Source: Acidithiobacillus caldus ATCC 51756
Lineage (GTDB): Bacteria > Pseudomonadota > Gammaproteobacteria > Acidithiobacillales > Acidithiobacillaceae
Direction of reading: 5' to 3'
Assembly (NCBI RefSeq): GCF_000175575.2
Contig: NZ_CP005986.1
Coordinates: 1,746,714-1,810,713 of the forward strand
Length of the DNA: 64,000 nucleotides
Positions 17,018 to 25,299 of the stretch are shown piece by piece (within the stretch, counting starts at the first letter, position 1; every line of letters starts with the position of its first letter). The position numbers and the translations under genes were made by a program. The notes beneath the pieces were generated by a model. It saw nothing but the letters and a program-made list of their open reading frames with translations, was not told where the DNA came from and made no database searches.

Positions 17018-17266
17018 ATGGAACACAGCAAAGTAGCCAAGACAATCGCCAGTACGTTTCTCGCCAGTTGCTTGGCCGGTGGCACCATAACCACATTGGC
17101 TAACGCCGACACCATGGCCCCGCCCATGGGCAAAACGCAGTCCGCAGCAAAATCCCAGGGAGGTATGATGCGCCATGGCTGCAGCGGTAAACGCAAAGCC
17201 TATGAGAACAAAGGGGGAATGATGCGTCATGGTTGTAGTGGCGTAAAAAAGAAATCCACCATGTAA
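17018..17266 (+). CDS. Candidate MNIO-modified RiPP precursor with two GGMMRHGCSG repeats (bufferin-like)
   Basis: 82 residues from ATG 17018 (AAGGAG seven bases upstream). Residues 1-30 are a Sec signal peptide ending in ANA. After a short spacer come two identical ten-residue blocks, GGMMRHGCSG at 48-57 and 66-75, each with one Cys, followed by basic residues. At DNA level the two blocks differ at seven third-codon positions and at no other, so the peptide sequence is under selection. The next genes encode a DUF692/MNIO enzyme and its partner, the bufferin layout in which Cys of a secreted precursor are modified and bind copper. Known bufferins use EGKCG-like cores; this core differs. Its modification is inferred. 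Confidence 0.78.
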   Translation: MEHSKVAKTIASTFLASCLAGGTITTLANADTMAPPMGKTQSAAKSQGGMMRHGCSGKRKAYENKGGMMRHGCSGVKKKSTM

Positions 17267-17325
17267 GGTACTTTGCCGGATTCCGGTTCTCGCAGAAATC
17301 CGGCGACGAACTGGTTTAGAGTACC

Positions 17326-18138
17326 ATGCACGCTTCCACAGGAATCGGGCTTCGGGCTCCTCACGTCGAGGGGATTCTGCTCACGCAGCCCGACGTTAGT
17401 GTCCTGGAGGTCTACAGCGAGGATTATCTGGGGGCCGATCGAACCTGGCTGGCAGAGCTGGAGGCGGTGCGCTCGCGTTATCCGATCACCCTGCACGGAG
17501 TAGGACTTTCCATCGGCTCCAGCGACCCATTGAATACGAGCTATCTAAAGAGACTACGTACTCTAATCCATCAGATAGATCCTCTTCGGGTCTCGGACCA
17601 TCTTGCTTGGTCTTCACTGGATGGCCAGTATTTCAGTGATCAGTATCCCCTTCCTCGACAATCCGTTGTGTTGCGGCACCTGGTGTCTCGCATAGGAATG
17701 GTACAGGATTTTCTGCAATGTCCTTTGCTCCTGGAGAATATTGCTTATTATCTCCCGCCGAATGGACGAGACGACTACTCAGAGGCGGATTTTTTGCGGG
17801 AGTTGGTATCGCAGTCCGGCTGCCAACTGCTGCTGGACGTCGAGAACCTGCGAATCAATTGTGACAACCATGGAGGGGATCCATGGGCTTTGCTGGGTGG
17901 TTTGCCCATACCAGCAGTTACCGAAATTCATGTTGCCGGCGGTGAGCAAGTGCAGGGGGATGGAACGGTTCTCTCCGTCGACACCCACAGTCGTGACCCC
18001 GGAAAACAGGCCCGGACTCTCTTTGCATTCGCATGCGCGCGCTTTCCCGATGCCATTCGCATTCTGGAATGGGATGCCGACCTGCCCTCGTTGTCCGAGT
18101 TGGTAAGGACAGCACAATCTCTGGAATCCGCAGTATGA
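17326..18138 (+). CDS. MNIO (DUF692) RiPP-modifying enzyme, BufB/HvfB-like
   Basis: 270 residues forming the TIM-barrel of multinuclear non-haem iron oxidative enzymes. Metal-ligand segments in order are TLHGVGLSIG, RVSDHLAW, LLLENIAYY, LLLDVENLRIN, EIHVAGG, VDTHS and LEWDAD. Relatives (MbnB, TglH, BufB) use two or three iron ions and O2 to rearrange Cys in precursor peptides. The gene follows the 82-residue precursor by 59 bases and overlaps the partner gene (ATGA). Its substrate is therefore expected to be the Cys of the GGMMRHGCSG repeats. Confidence 0.88.
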   Translation: MHASTGIGLRAPHVEGILLTQPDVSVLEVYSEDYLGADRTWLAELEAVRSRYPITLHGVGLSIGSSDPLNTSYLKRLRTLIHQIDPLRVSDHLAWSSLDGQYFSDQYPLPRQSVVLRHLVSRIGMVQDFLQCPLLLENIAYYLPPNGRDDYSEADFLRELVSQSGCQLLLDVENLRINCDNHGGDPWALLGGLPIPAVTEIHVAGGEQVQGDGTVLSVDTHSRDPGKQARTLFAFACARFPDAIRILEWDADLPSLSELVRTAQSLESAV

Positions 18139-18875
18139 ATGGTAATAGGGAAGCATTACTTCGCTGGCAGCGAGATTGGGCTAACCGAATTCTGCAGTCG
18201 GTAGACGATGAACCCTCTGCTCCGGCGTTGTCTTTCTACCGACAAAGTATGCAGAACCGATTGGCGGATTCCTTGGCCAACATTTACCCAGCGGTTGCCG
18301 ACATGGCCGGCGTCGGCCCATTCAACCAGTTAGCAGACAGCTATCGAGGACTCTATTTACCCAGTGATCCGGACCTGATGCTCTACGGGGAACACTTGGG
18401 TCCTTTTCTGATTTCTCGTGGGAAAAGTCTGCAACATCTTGGGGAGATTGCGCGTCTGGAATGGTTTCTTCATCGATGCAATCTGGAATGTTGCCACCCA
18501 TTGGTTCCGCGAGAACGAGAACCCGCGCTGTTCCTGGGACGTGCATCTGGTCACGCCATTTACCTGGATCGCCTCCCACGCCTGTTTCGCTCCCACTGGG
18601 TAACCTACGAAGAGGTGACTCGTTATCATGATCTCCCGGATTGGACTCAAGGAGATTTACACAGACATGCTTGGTTGGGTATCGGCATGATTCCCACAGA
18701 TCAGGGACCAATCTATTGGATTTTGCCTGCCGGGTCCTATGTTTTTCTAAACCAGCTTTGTACCGGGAAATCACTCGAAGACGCTCTGCAGTGGGGACTC
18801 TATGCTGATCCCGGTGGACAGTACCAACAAATTCTCGAGTCTTGCCAACGTGCTGGACTCATTCGAGTCGGTTGA
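18135..18875 (+). CDS. RiPP partner protein, BufC/HvfC-like (DUF2063 family)
   Basis: 246 residues. The N-terminal 90 residues match the DUF2063 putative DNA-binding domain that is found next to DUF692 enzymes (ALSFYRQSMQNRLADSLANI, then YPAVADM). In characterised systems this protein binds the precursor and presents it to the MNIO enzyme. The C-terminal part (about 130-246) is a second helical/winged region, ending in a helix like those that close RiPP recognition folds. It overlaps the MNIO stop by four bases. Role by analogy. Confidence 0.84.
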   Translation: MNGNREALLRWQRDWANRILQSVDDEPSAPALSFYRQSMQNRLADSLANIYPAVADMAGVGPFNQLADSYRGLYLPSDPDLMLYGEHLGPFLISRGKSLQHLGEIARLEWFLHRCNLECCHPLVPREREPALFLGRASGHAIYLDRLPRLFRSHWVTYEEVTRYHDLPDWTQGDLHRHAWLGIGMIPTDQGPIYWILPAGSYVFLNQLCTGKSLEDALQWGLYADPGGQYQQILESCQRAGLIRVG

Positions 18876-18916
18876 TACCGAAACGCTCTGCCACGATCCG
18901 TAATCTTGGAGGACAA

Positions 18917-19547
18917 ATGAACAAGGCCTGGTTTTTTTAACATTTCCGGGTGGATATCAATTGTTTCTCTTGGTCTGACGTTCTTTCTGTCGTCATCAGC
19001 AATTGCAGCTACGCCTCAAAGCGCTTTTGACCACATCGAACACTCCTTCGATCTCCCGCCGAAAGCCCTGCCCATTCAGACTATCGTCCAAAAATTGCGC
19101 CATGCGGATACCTTTCTCGTGGGCAACCGTGGTCCAGAGCTGACCGCTTTCATGGATCCGAACTGCATCTGGTGTCACCGGTTCTACGAAAAGGCCATGC
19201 CCCTGGTACGCTCTGGGAAACTCCATCTGCGGGTGGCTCTCGTTGGCTATCTGAAGCCCACCAGCGCTGCCAAAGCGGCGGCTATTTTAGCTGCCGAAAA
19301 CCCAGCGCAGGCGCTAGCTTTCGATGAATCGCATTTCAACGTTATTACCGAGGAAGGGGGCATTCGTCCTGACTACCAAGCACCCTTGGCGATCCGTCGA
19401 GCGGTGTCGGACAACACACAGCTGCTTGCCGAAACCGGCGAGGAGGCGACCCCAACGCTGCTCTATTATACCAAGGCGAAACGATGGCACCTCCAACATG
19501 GGCTCGGGCTGCTCGGACTGCATAACATTCTGGCAACGATCGCATGA
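18917..19547 (+). pseudogene. Third DsbC-like thiol protein, frameshifted in a T7 run
   Basis: A GGAGG-preceded ATG at 18917 begins MNKAWFF and then hits TAA because seven T occur at 18932-18938. With six T the frame would continue NISGWISIVSLGLTFFLSSS and AIAA, a perfect signal peptide, and run on to 19547. The mature part carries MDPNCIWCHRFYEKAMPLV (CIWC) and resembles the DPNCPYC proteins upstream (LVRSGKLHLRV). The stop overlaps the lnt start. It may be a real knock-out, a sequencing error in a homopolymer, or a slippery site restored by transcriptional slippage. Confidence 0.8.
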
Positions 19548-21064
19548 AGAAGGGCCTCCGCCTGCGATGGCGTTGGGGACTTGCTGTGGCATTGGGTGCT
19601 TGTTGGCCATTAGCCTTCGCACCCTTTGATCTCTCCTTCCTGACCATTGCCCTCCTGCTGGCCCTATTTTGGCTCATTGATGGGGTCACACCAAGCGCTG
19701 CCGCAACGATAGGATTTGCGTTTGGCTTCGGGGCCTTTGCAGCCGGGATCTATTGGTTAGCTATACCGCTTCATAATTATGCGCACATGAGTTGGTTGTT
19801 GTCTGCGGCCGCCGTTGCTCTGCTGGCACTCTACTGCGCTATTTATCCAGCCCTTTCCCTGTGGGTAGCCGCGAAGTGGTGGGCGCATAGCAGACTCTTC
19901 GCGCTTCCCTTTCTGTGGATAGGAGCGGAGTGGCTTCAAGCCCATCTCTTCACCGGGTTTCCCTGGCTTGCCACCGGATACAGTCAGACCTGGAGTCTCC
20001 TGGGGGGATGGGCTCCGCTCCTGGGCCAATACGGCGTGGGCCTGGCAACTGCCGGCGTGGCTGCTTTGCTTCTTTTCCTTATCCGCCATCGGGCTAACCG
20101 CAGGAAGGCCGTCGCCGCAATCGGTGGAATTGTCCTGCTCTATACCGGAGCGGCGTTTAGTCAAGACATTCAACGGACTGCACGGATGCATAAGCAGCTT
20201 ACGGTACGACTCATCCAGGGCGATGTTCCAGTAACAGAAAAATGGAATGTAGCAAAACTCAGCGCGGTGCTTGATACCTACGTCAAGCTCATTCTTGCCA
20301 CGCCAAAAGGCACGAATCTGGTCGTCTTGCCGGAAACCGCCTTCCCAGTTTTTCAGACGCAGGTTCCTGGCTTGCTCCGCAATCTACAAAGATGGTCTGC
20401 AGAACATCACACAAACATCATTCTCGGAATTGTCGAGTACGCAAAACACCACTACTATAATGCGGCGTTGGATATCGATGGATTGGCTCCATGGCATTGG
20501 TACCGAAAACAACACCTGGTTCCCTTTGGCGAATACATTCCATTTCCGCAATTGCTTGCGCCTTTGGTGCACCATTTCTTGCCGGGATTGGGCAGCTTTA
20601 CTCCAGGCGACGGGCCTTCCACGCTGAACGTTAAGGGCTTAAAAGCAGGAATGACGATATGTTACGAAGAGTCCTTTTCTCGGGACGTGCGCAAGGGGGT
20701 TACACAGGGAGCTTCTTTTCTGACGAACATCAGTGATTACTCCTGGTTCGGACATAGCACGGCATTACCGCAGAGTTTGCAAATGGCCGCCATGCAGGCA
20801 CGCGAAGAGGAAAAACCCGATATTCGATCCACAAATACTGGGGTGACTGCGATTATTTCTCCTGGCGGAAAGATACAAGACAAACTTCCTGCATATTTTA
20901 GAGGGGCTTTAAATGGAAAAATATCTCCAAGGAAAGGAAAGACTCCTTTTGGAGACTACGGTGACTGGCCATTTTTAATTGGCAGTTTTCTTGTGCTCAC
21001 AATTCTGCGGGTCGGATGGAAAGATCATCAATTACTGCATCTACGTAGAAAAGAGAGTAAGTAA
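19544..21064 (+). CDS. lnt: Apolipoprotein N-acyltransferase
   Basis: 506 residues. About six N-terminal membrane helices (residues 10-205) are followed by a periplasmic nitrilase domain (220-475) and a last helix. The catalytic triad is visible as Glu264 in VLPETAFP, Lys322 in WYRKQHLVPFGEY and Cys373 in MTICYEESF. The enzyme adds the third acyl chain to lipoproteins. It overlaps the third Dsb gene (ATGA), so it is translated with the Scs/RiPP cluster rather than near ybeX or leuS as usual; it may be an accessory copy. Nothing marks it as inactive. Confidence 0.9.
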   Translation: MKKGLRLRWRWGLAVALGACWPLAFAPFDLSFLTIALLLALFWLIDGVTPSAAATIGFAFGFGAFAAGIYWLAIPLHNYAHMSWLLSAAAVALLALYCAIYPALSLWVAAKWWAHSRLFALPFLWIGAEWLQAHLFTGFPWLATGYSQTWSLLGGWAPLLGQYGVGLATAGVAALLLFLIRHRANRRKAVAAIGGIVLLYTGAAFSQDIQRTARMHKQLTVRLIQGDVPVTEKWNVAKLSAVLDTYVKLILATPKGTNLVVLPETAFPVFQTQVPGLLRNLQRWSAEHHTNIILGIVEYAKHHYYNAALDIDGLAPWHWYRKQHLVPFGEYIPFPQLLAPLVHHFLPGLGSFTPGDGPSTLNVKGLKAGMTICYEESFSRDVRKGVTQGASFLTNISDYSWFGHSTALPQSLQMAAMQAREEEKPDIRSTNTGVTAIISPGGKIQDKLPAYFRGALNGKISPRKGKTPFGDYGDWPFLIGSFLVLTILRVGWKDHQLLHLRRKESK

Positions 21065-21287
21065 TATGCCGCACGCGAAATACAATAGCTATTTGAAGTC
21101 TGTTTCTAACGTCCGCTTACAGTCTCTTCCCGCCCATGGCGCAGCATCTTGGTTGAATTTACCGCTTTCCCTTGACGGAAGGCAAGCATAGACGTCCTAT
21201 GGCCGTCAGTCCGAGATCCTTGGTCTATAGCCGCCCTCGTTACACGCCATCTGATAGACTCTCCAGATCAAACGAGGAGGTTATCGA

Positions 21288-21303
21288 TTGCCCAGCCCAC
21301 TAG
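21288..21303 (+). pseudogene. dinB: Detached 5' end of dinB (start codon side of the IS5 insertion)
   Basis: GAGGAGG (21274-21280) stands seven bases before TTG 21288, which begins TTG CCC AGC CCA C and runs into the CTAG target site of the insertion sequence. Removing the element joins this to the CTA GAA CAC codons at 22488 in the same frame as the polymerase. The preceding 220 bases after lnt hold only a 41-codon open frame without support. Confidence 0.75.
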
Positions 21304-22491
21304 GGAACCTCTGCACTGGTGTAAAATTCTCGTGATTTGGGGCGAGTTTGTCTCGCCAAATCGATTTGGCGACGAAAATTCTCATTTTCCCTCCCCAGAG
21401 ACGCCCAAGAGCGCATGGTGAGCACGGAAATCGCCCGCTTTCCGTCTTGGTGACGGATTATGCCCGTAACCAACAGAGCTCCTTACGAACCAGATAGAGG
21501 TTCACCAGGGCAAACAAGGTGGTCAGTTGCGCACCGTTTTTGGTCAGGCCTCGATAGCGGGTCTTGTGGTAGCCAAACTGACACTTCAGGACGCGGAAGG
21601 CATGTTCACCACGCGCACGGATGCTTGCCACACAGCGGTTGAAACGCTTGAGTGCCTGTAGCCCCGTCCTCTGGCCGGGATAGCGACGTCGGGCCACGGC
21701 ATCCTGAATCCCCTGCTTGCGCAAAAATTCATGGACCTGCGGGTAATCGTAGCCACGATCGGCGAGCACCGTCTTCTCGTCTCCGGTCAGCAGCTCTTCC
21801 AGCACCCGATGGTCCGGGACATGGGCCGCGGTGAACTCGACAGCCTGAACCAGGCCTTGCGTGTCCGTCGCGACATGGGCCTTCATGCCGAAATACCATT
21901 GGTTCCCCTTCTTGGTTTGACGCATTTCGGGGTCCCGTTTGCGGTCTCGATTCTTGGTCGAGCTGGGGGCGTGAATCAAGGTGGCATCCACCATCTTGCC
22001 TTCCTGCAGAATCAAGTGGGAGGCGTCCAGCAGCTCCTGTACTTGGGCAAATATCTGTTGCGCCAAGCCGTGCTGCTCGAGCAGGCGACGAAAGCGCAGG
22101 ATAGTGGACTCGTCGGGGATCAGGTCGCGGCCCAAGTCGATACCGGCAAAGGCCCGTAGCAAGGGAATTTCATACAGGGCCTCTTCCATGCCCGGGTCCG
22201 AGTAGGCATACCATTGCTGCAGGAAGTGAATACGCAGCATTTGCTCTATCGGCATGGGCTTGCGACCGCCACGCGGTCCAGCTTTGGGGTAGTAGGGAGC
22301 GATGCACTCAATCAAAGCCTGCCAAGGCACCACCTGGTCCATCTCCCGCAGGAAACGCTCCCGCTTGGTCTCCTTGTGTCGGCGCGACAGCCCCATTGTC
22401 TCTGCAAACGTCATCTGGCCCGTCATGATCGCCTCCTGCCTTGCGCGTACCGCCTCATTCTATCAACTCAGGCTGTGCAGAGCTTCCCTAG
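21300..22491. mobile_element. IS5-family insertion sequence with CTAG target duplication
   Basis: Element 21304-22487 (1184 bp), ends GGAACCTCTGCACTGG and, reversed from the right, GGAAGCTCTGCACAGC: inverted repeats matching 13 of 16 positions. CTAG flanks both sides (21300-21303 and 22488-22491), the YTAR-type duplication of IS5 elements. It carries one intact transposase gene on the minus strand and splits dinB after its fourth codon. Confidence 0.9.
21458..22426 (-). CDS. IS5-family transposase (DDE)
   Basis: 322 residues, intact. An N-terminal IS5 domain (KPMPIEQMLRIHFLQQWY) is followed by the DDE catalytic core: Asp in MVDATLI, Asp in TVLADRGYDYP and the Glu in the helix RARGEHAFRVLK with its Y-2-R-3-E-6-K-like spacing. 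It catalyses cut-and-paste movement of the surrounding 1184-bp element. Length and order are normal for the IS5 subgroup, and no internal stop is present, so the element may still be active. Confidence 0.93.
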   Translation of the reverse strand: MTGQMTFAETMGLSRRHKETKRERFLREMDQVVPWQALIECIAPYYPKAGPRGGRKPMPIEQMLRIHFLQQWYAYSDPGMEEALYEIPLLRAFAGIDLGRDLIPDESTILRFRRLLEQHGLAQQIFAQVQELLDASHLILQEGKMVDATLIHAPSSTKNRDRKRDPEMRQTKKGNQWYFGMKAHVATDTQGLVQAVEFTAAHVPDHRVLEELLTGDEKTVLADRGYDYPQVHEFLRKQGIQDAVARRRYPGQRTGLQALKRFNRCVASIRARGEHAFRVLKCQFGYHKTRYRGLTKNGAQLTTLFALVNLYLVRKELCWLRA

Positions 22492-23597
22492 AACACAGCC
22501 TCGCTATCCGCAAAATTATCCACGTGGACATGGACGCCTTCTTTGCAGCGGTCGAGCAACGCGATCGGCCAGAGCTCCGTGGTCTGCCGGTGATTGTCGG
22601 TGGCGACCCCAATGTCCGGGGCGTCGTTGCGACGTGCAGCTATGAGGCACGACGATTTGGTATCCGCTCGGCCATGTCAGCAGCTAGGGCACGTTCTCTT
22701 TGCCCCCAGGCCATCTTTGTCCGCCCCCGCATGGATGCTTATCGAGAGGTTTCCCGCCAAGTGATGACCATCCTGCGCAGTTACACTGCGTTGGTCGAAC
22801 CCCTATCGCTAGATGAGGCTTTTCTGGACGTGACTGCCGCCACGACCGACGGAACCCTGGCAGTCGAGATTGCTCGGGAGATCTTGGATCGCATCCATCG
22901 CGAAACGGGGCTGACGGCTTCAGCCGGGGTCTCCTACAACAAGCTGCTGGCCAAGCTGGCTTCCGACTGGCGTAAGCCCCACGGGCTTTTTGTCATTCCA
23001 CCTGAGCGCGGCCTCGCTTTCTTGGCGCCGCTGCCCGTTGGCAAGCTACATGGCGTGGGTCCGGCCACCGTCAAAAAGCTCTCGGCGATGGGCGTGGAAA
23101 CGGTCTTGGATCTACGGAACCTCTCGCTGGAGTTTCTTGTGACCCATTTCGGCAAGTCGGGAGGCTGGTTTTACGACGTGGCGCGGGCGATTGACGAGCG
23201 GCCGGTACAGCCGTCCCGCCAGCGGAAGTCGGTGGGGACCGAACGCACCTTTTCCAAAAACTTGGCGGATCGAAGCGTCATGCTTACTACGCTACAGGAA
23301 ATGGCAGCGCAAGTTGCGGCCCGTCTCCAGGTCTTGCACCTAGCGGGCCATACCGTGCATATCAAAGCGCGCTTTCCCGATTTTACCACGGTCACCCGAG
23401 CATATACGGCGACCGAGGGCATCGGAAGCGCGGATGCTATCGCGGCATGGCTACCAGAGTTACTCGACCGAGCCGTTCCCAAGAGCACGTCCGTCCGCCT
23501 GCTGGGGATCACCATGAGCGGCTTGGTCAACGTACTAGCAGCGAGTCGGGTAGCACACCAGATGAACTTGCTCGACGGGATCCTCATCCAAGGGTAA
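22488..23597 (+). CDS. dinB: DNA polymerase IV (Y-family), separated from its start by an IS
   Basis: 369 residues of Y-family polymerase: HVDMDAFFAAVEQRD (first catalytic Asp and steric-gate Phe), YEARRFGIRSAMS, the catalytic SLDEAFLDV, and ASAGVSYNKLLAKLASD. The helix-hairpin-helix thumb region and little-finger domain follow. Translesion synthesis at low fidelity is the family's role. The original TTG start and ribosome site are at 21274-21290, beyond the IS. Expression now needs an outward IS promoter and an internal or fused start; the frame is in fact open back into the IS to 22302. The C-terminal end lacks a clear beta-clamp motif. Confidence 0.88.
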   Translation, partial: LEHSLAIRKIIHVDMDAFFAAVEQRDRPELRGLPVIVGGDPNVRGVVATCSYEARRFGIRSAMSAARARSLCPQAIFVRPRMDAYREVSRQVMTILRSYTALVEPLSLDEAFLDVTAATTDGTLAVEIAREILDRIHRETGLTASAGVSYNKLLAKLASDWRKPHGLFVIPPERGLAFLAPLPVGKLHGVGPATVKKLSAMGVETVLDLRNLSLEFLVTHFGKSGGWFYDVARAIDERPVQPSRQRKSVGTERTFSKNLADRSVMLTTLQEMAAQVAARLQVLHLAGHTVHIKARFPDFTTVTRAYTATEGIGSADAIAAWLPELLDRAVPKSTSVRLLGITMSGLVNVLAASRVAHQMNLLDGILIQG

Positions 23598-23677
23598 GAA
23601 TATGGCCAGGGAATGGGCGGTGATGCAGCGGGAGGGGCTATGGTCAAGATTGGTGCATGAGCATTTGCTAACACGAT

Positions 23678-24991
23678 TCAGGCGGCGTCCTGTTGAGGAT
23701 CCAGCCGGGTTTCGTTGGCAGGCATCCCATCGACAAATATCACCCCGGCAAAGAGCTCGCGCAGTCTTTCCGGATGCCGAATCCCGCGCCAGTGTCTCTC
23801 TGCCTGCTGGATGAGCTTGAAGCTCAGGCCGAGGAAAGTGGCTCGAGAGACACAGTTTTTGGTGCGGCTGCTGCGATGCCGCACGGTGGCGAAAGTCGAT
23901 TCGATGGCGTTGCTACTGCGGATATGCCGCCAGTGCTCCGCCGGGAAGTCGAAGAAGGTCAGCAGCACGTCCCGGTCCTTCTCAAGCTTTGCGACCGCTC
24001 TGGGATATTTGGCCTGGTAGTCCCGCACGAAGGCTTGCCAGGCTTTCTCCGCCGCTTCTCGGGTATCGGCCATCCAGATGGCCTGCAACGCGGCCTTGGC
24101 CTTCCCCTGGAGCCGCTTTGGTAGCTCTTTGAGGATATTGGCCATCTTATGCACCCAACAGCGTTGGTGGCGGGTTTGCGGGTAGATCTCGTCCAGGGCG
24201 GCCCAGAAACCCATCGCCCCATCTCCTATGGCCAGTAGTGGCGCCTCCTGCAGCCCGCGGTCGCGCAAGTCCCGCAGGATCTCTAGCCAGGAGGCTTTGG
24301 ACTCCCGTAAACCGTCGGTGACCGCCACGATCTCCTTCTTGCCCTCGGCCGTCACGCCAATAATGACCAAGAGACACATCCGGGGATCGTCCTCCGCCCG
24401 CAGCTGGGCATAGACCCCGTCGGCGCACCAATAGGCGTAGCGTTTCTCCTGCAGAGACCGGCGCTGCTACTGGGCATGCTCCTGTGCCCATTCAGCCTTC
24501 AGACGCCCTAAAACGGCCGGAGAAAGCCCCTTGGCCTCCTCGCCCAGGAGGACGGACAGCGCCTCTTGCATCCGTCCCGACGATACCCCATGCAGATACC
24601 GCCAGGATAGCGCTGCGGCCACGCTCCGCGACTTGCGCACGTAGGGCGGTACCAGGGAAGAACGGAAGACCACGCCCGAACCGGAGCGATCGCGCACCTT
24701 GGGGATCGGTACGGGCACGGGACCGACCACCGTCAGGATCTCCCGCTCCGGCAGATATCCATTCCGCACGACGGCCCGTCGACCATCGACCATTCGTACC
24801 GCGGCATATTCCTCCAGCAGCGCCCGCACCTCGCCCTCGATGGCCTGTTGGATCAGCTGGCGCGCGGACCGCCGCAACAAGCCCTCGATGTTCAGGCCCA
24901 ACTCTCCCATTCCTTCGTCAAAACCGGTACTCTCTTTCACGGCGCACTCCTCATTCGTTGCGAATCGGATCCAGAAACCCTTTTCTAGCAA
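23678..24991 (-). pseudogene. IS256-family (Mutator-type) transposase with an internal amber codon
   Basis: Two open frames in the same phase (24991-24467 and on to 23678) are divided only by a TAG at 24469-24467. Across it the reading is EHAQ-stop-QRRSLQEKRYAYWCADGVY, where IS256 transposases usually have Trp, so TGG changed to TAG. The rest is complete: the IS256 N-terminal domain, Asp in YWCADGVY, Asp in LAIGDGAMGFW, RCWVHKMANIL, and the C-terminal RSSNAIESTFATVRHR with the catalytic Glu. About 437 residues in all. The terminal inverted repeats could not be placed with confidence. Confidence 0.85.
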
Positions 24992-25299
24992 CAGTGCGCC
25001 ACCCTCCTCAAGCTAGCTGTAGATCTCGCGTACACCATGTATGAACGTCTCCGGCTTTACAAGATGTCGTAGATATTGGATGAGATCGACTGCAAACATG
25101 TATTCGGCCTGTTTATGGGCGTGCCGCCCTGGCCCCGATGGACTATCCGCGCACCGACTCCTCATCAGATTCACGGCTTCAAACAGCCTCTGGTGTATTC
25201 AGGTTCAGTTGGTGCCGGTCCGACCTATCCGCCATCATTCGTCATCAAGCAAATCGAGAAACTGTTGACCTCCTCTTTCCTGCAATCACTTGTTCTCTA
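24992..25299. other. Inter-transposon stretch without a recognisable gene
   Basis: About 308 bases between the IS256 and IS110 transposase genes. It must include the 5' end of the IS256 element and the 3' end of the IS110 element. Open frames of 75-82 codons on the plus strand show no domain or ribosome site, and nothing else stands out. Confidence 0.5.

Noticed and set aside
21066-21191. 41-codon open frame after lnt
   Set aside because: No ribosome site and no similarity; it lies in the spacer upstream of the dinB leader.
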